From DATDRQ01 sp035291645 (GTDB taxonomy: Bacteria > Chloroflexota > Anaerolineae > Anaerolineales > UBA4823): a stretch of DNA of 5,684 nucleotides. The stretch lies in NCBI GenBank assembly GCA_035291645.1, contig DATDRQ010000344.1, forward strand, positions 1 through 5,684, read 5' to 3'. Below are positions 5,343-5,684 of this stretch, in pieces (the stretch's first letter is position 1; every line of letters begins with the position of its first letter). Both the position numbers and the translations under genes were made by a program. The notes under the pieces were generated by a model. The model ran no database searches and had not been told where the DNA came from. It worked only from the letters and a program-made list of their open reading frames with translations.

Positions 5343-5684
5343 TCAACCTTTGAGGAATGCCTCCAGTGATTCCCGGCTGATGCGGAAGGCGTTGCCTAAC
5401 TTGCGCGCCTTGAGATCGCCAGCCTGGATCGCCGCCAGGATATCCTCTTCCGAGACTTTAAGGAACGTCGCAGCTTCCGCCGGGGTCATCACGTCCGGCA
5501 TTCCGCCGGCGGGCGGGGTTCCCTGTGGAGCGCTACCGGACGGCGCGCCGCCGGCAGCGGCTCCGCCGGTCATCCCGCGCAGCGATTCGCCGATCACGTT
5601 GCCGACCCCGATTCCAGCCCCGATCCCGGCGGTCAGTCCTGCCCCGCCGCTCGGGTTCTGGGCGGCATCTCGCAGCGCATCCGC
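5343..5684 (-). CDS. Gly-rich protein with C-terminal excisionase-like helix-turn-helix (5' end outside window)
   Basis: The frame is open to the right edge, giving 113 visible residues ending at TGA 5345-5343. Residues 12-46 are glycine-rich and weakly hydrophobic (GLTAGIGAGIGVGNVIG), followed by a Pro/Gly/Ala linker (47-63). Residues 65-112 form a DNA-binding helix-turn-helix of the excisionase/MerR-like HTH_17 type: MTPAEAATFLKVSEEDILAA, then IQAGDLKARKLGNAFRISRE and SLEAFLKG. A Gly-rich segment next to such an HTH is what I recall at the end of some SPFH/'virion core' proteins, but the SPFH domain itself would lie outside the window. The HTH is secure, the SPFH assignment is a guess. An internal GTG (5595-5597) could be mistaken for the start, but coding clearly continues upstream. 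It probably shares a transcript with the LysM gene. Confidence 0.75.
   Translation of the reverse strand, partial: ADALRDAAQNPSGGAGLTAGIGAGIGVGNVIGESLRGMTGGAAAGGAPSGSAPQGTPPAGGMPDVMTPAEAATFLKVSEEDILAAIQAGDLKARKLGNAFRISRESLEAFLKG

Overview
The window looks like chromosome from a moderately GC-rich bacterium. A Chloroflexota (Anaerolineae-type) origin is my best guess. The reasons are the mix of a secreted LysM protein, a Gly-rich protein ending in an excisionase-like helix-turn-helix, a small membrane NERD-like protein, a plsX-fabF pair, and a tRNA gene without an encoded CCA. This is inference from gene style, not from a marker gene.

Layout, left to right. (a) 1-314 (+): C-terminal end of a class I SAM-dependent methyltransferase. 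(b) 295-793 (-): a tRNA-Leu(GAG) followed 12 nt later by a small SCP2-type sterol/lipid-carrier protein. Both lie behind one near-consensus sigma70 promoter (TTGACA, 16 bp, TATAAT). The end of the SCP2 gene overlaps the methyltransferase tail by 20 bp. (c) 794-900: a compact divergent regulatory region whose -10 element is a perfect palindrome (ATTATAAT). (d) 901-3896 (+): plsX, fabF and a two-TM NERD-like protein, probably one operon. plsX and fabF overlap by ATGA. (e) 3897-4652 (+): a more AT-rich scar with the C-terminal ~60 codons of a type I restriction-modification methylase subunit (HsdM). It is coupled by ATGA to an intact 154-aa gene of unknown function and closed by a strong terminator. 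(f) 4710-5684 (-): a secreted LysM protein, and upstream of it the C-terminal end of a Gly-rich protein (possibly SPFH/virion-core type) carrying an excisionase-like helix-turn-helix.

The core theme is lipid synthesis and handling. PlsX makes acyl-phosphate for phospholipid synthesis, FabF elongates acyl-ACP, and the divergent unit encodes a lipid-carrier fold next to a tRNA. The restriction-modification scar is the accessory element. I see no complete novel system. The best leads are the shared symmetric promoter, the tRNA-mRNA dicistron, and the orphan gene kept behind a truncated hsdM.
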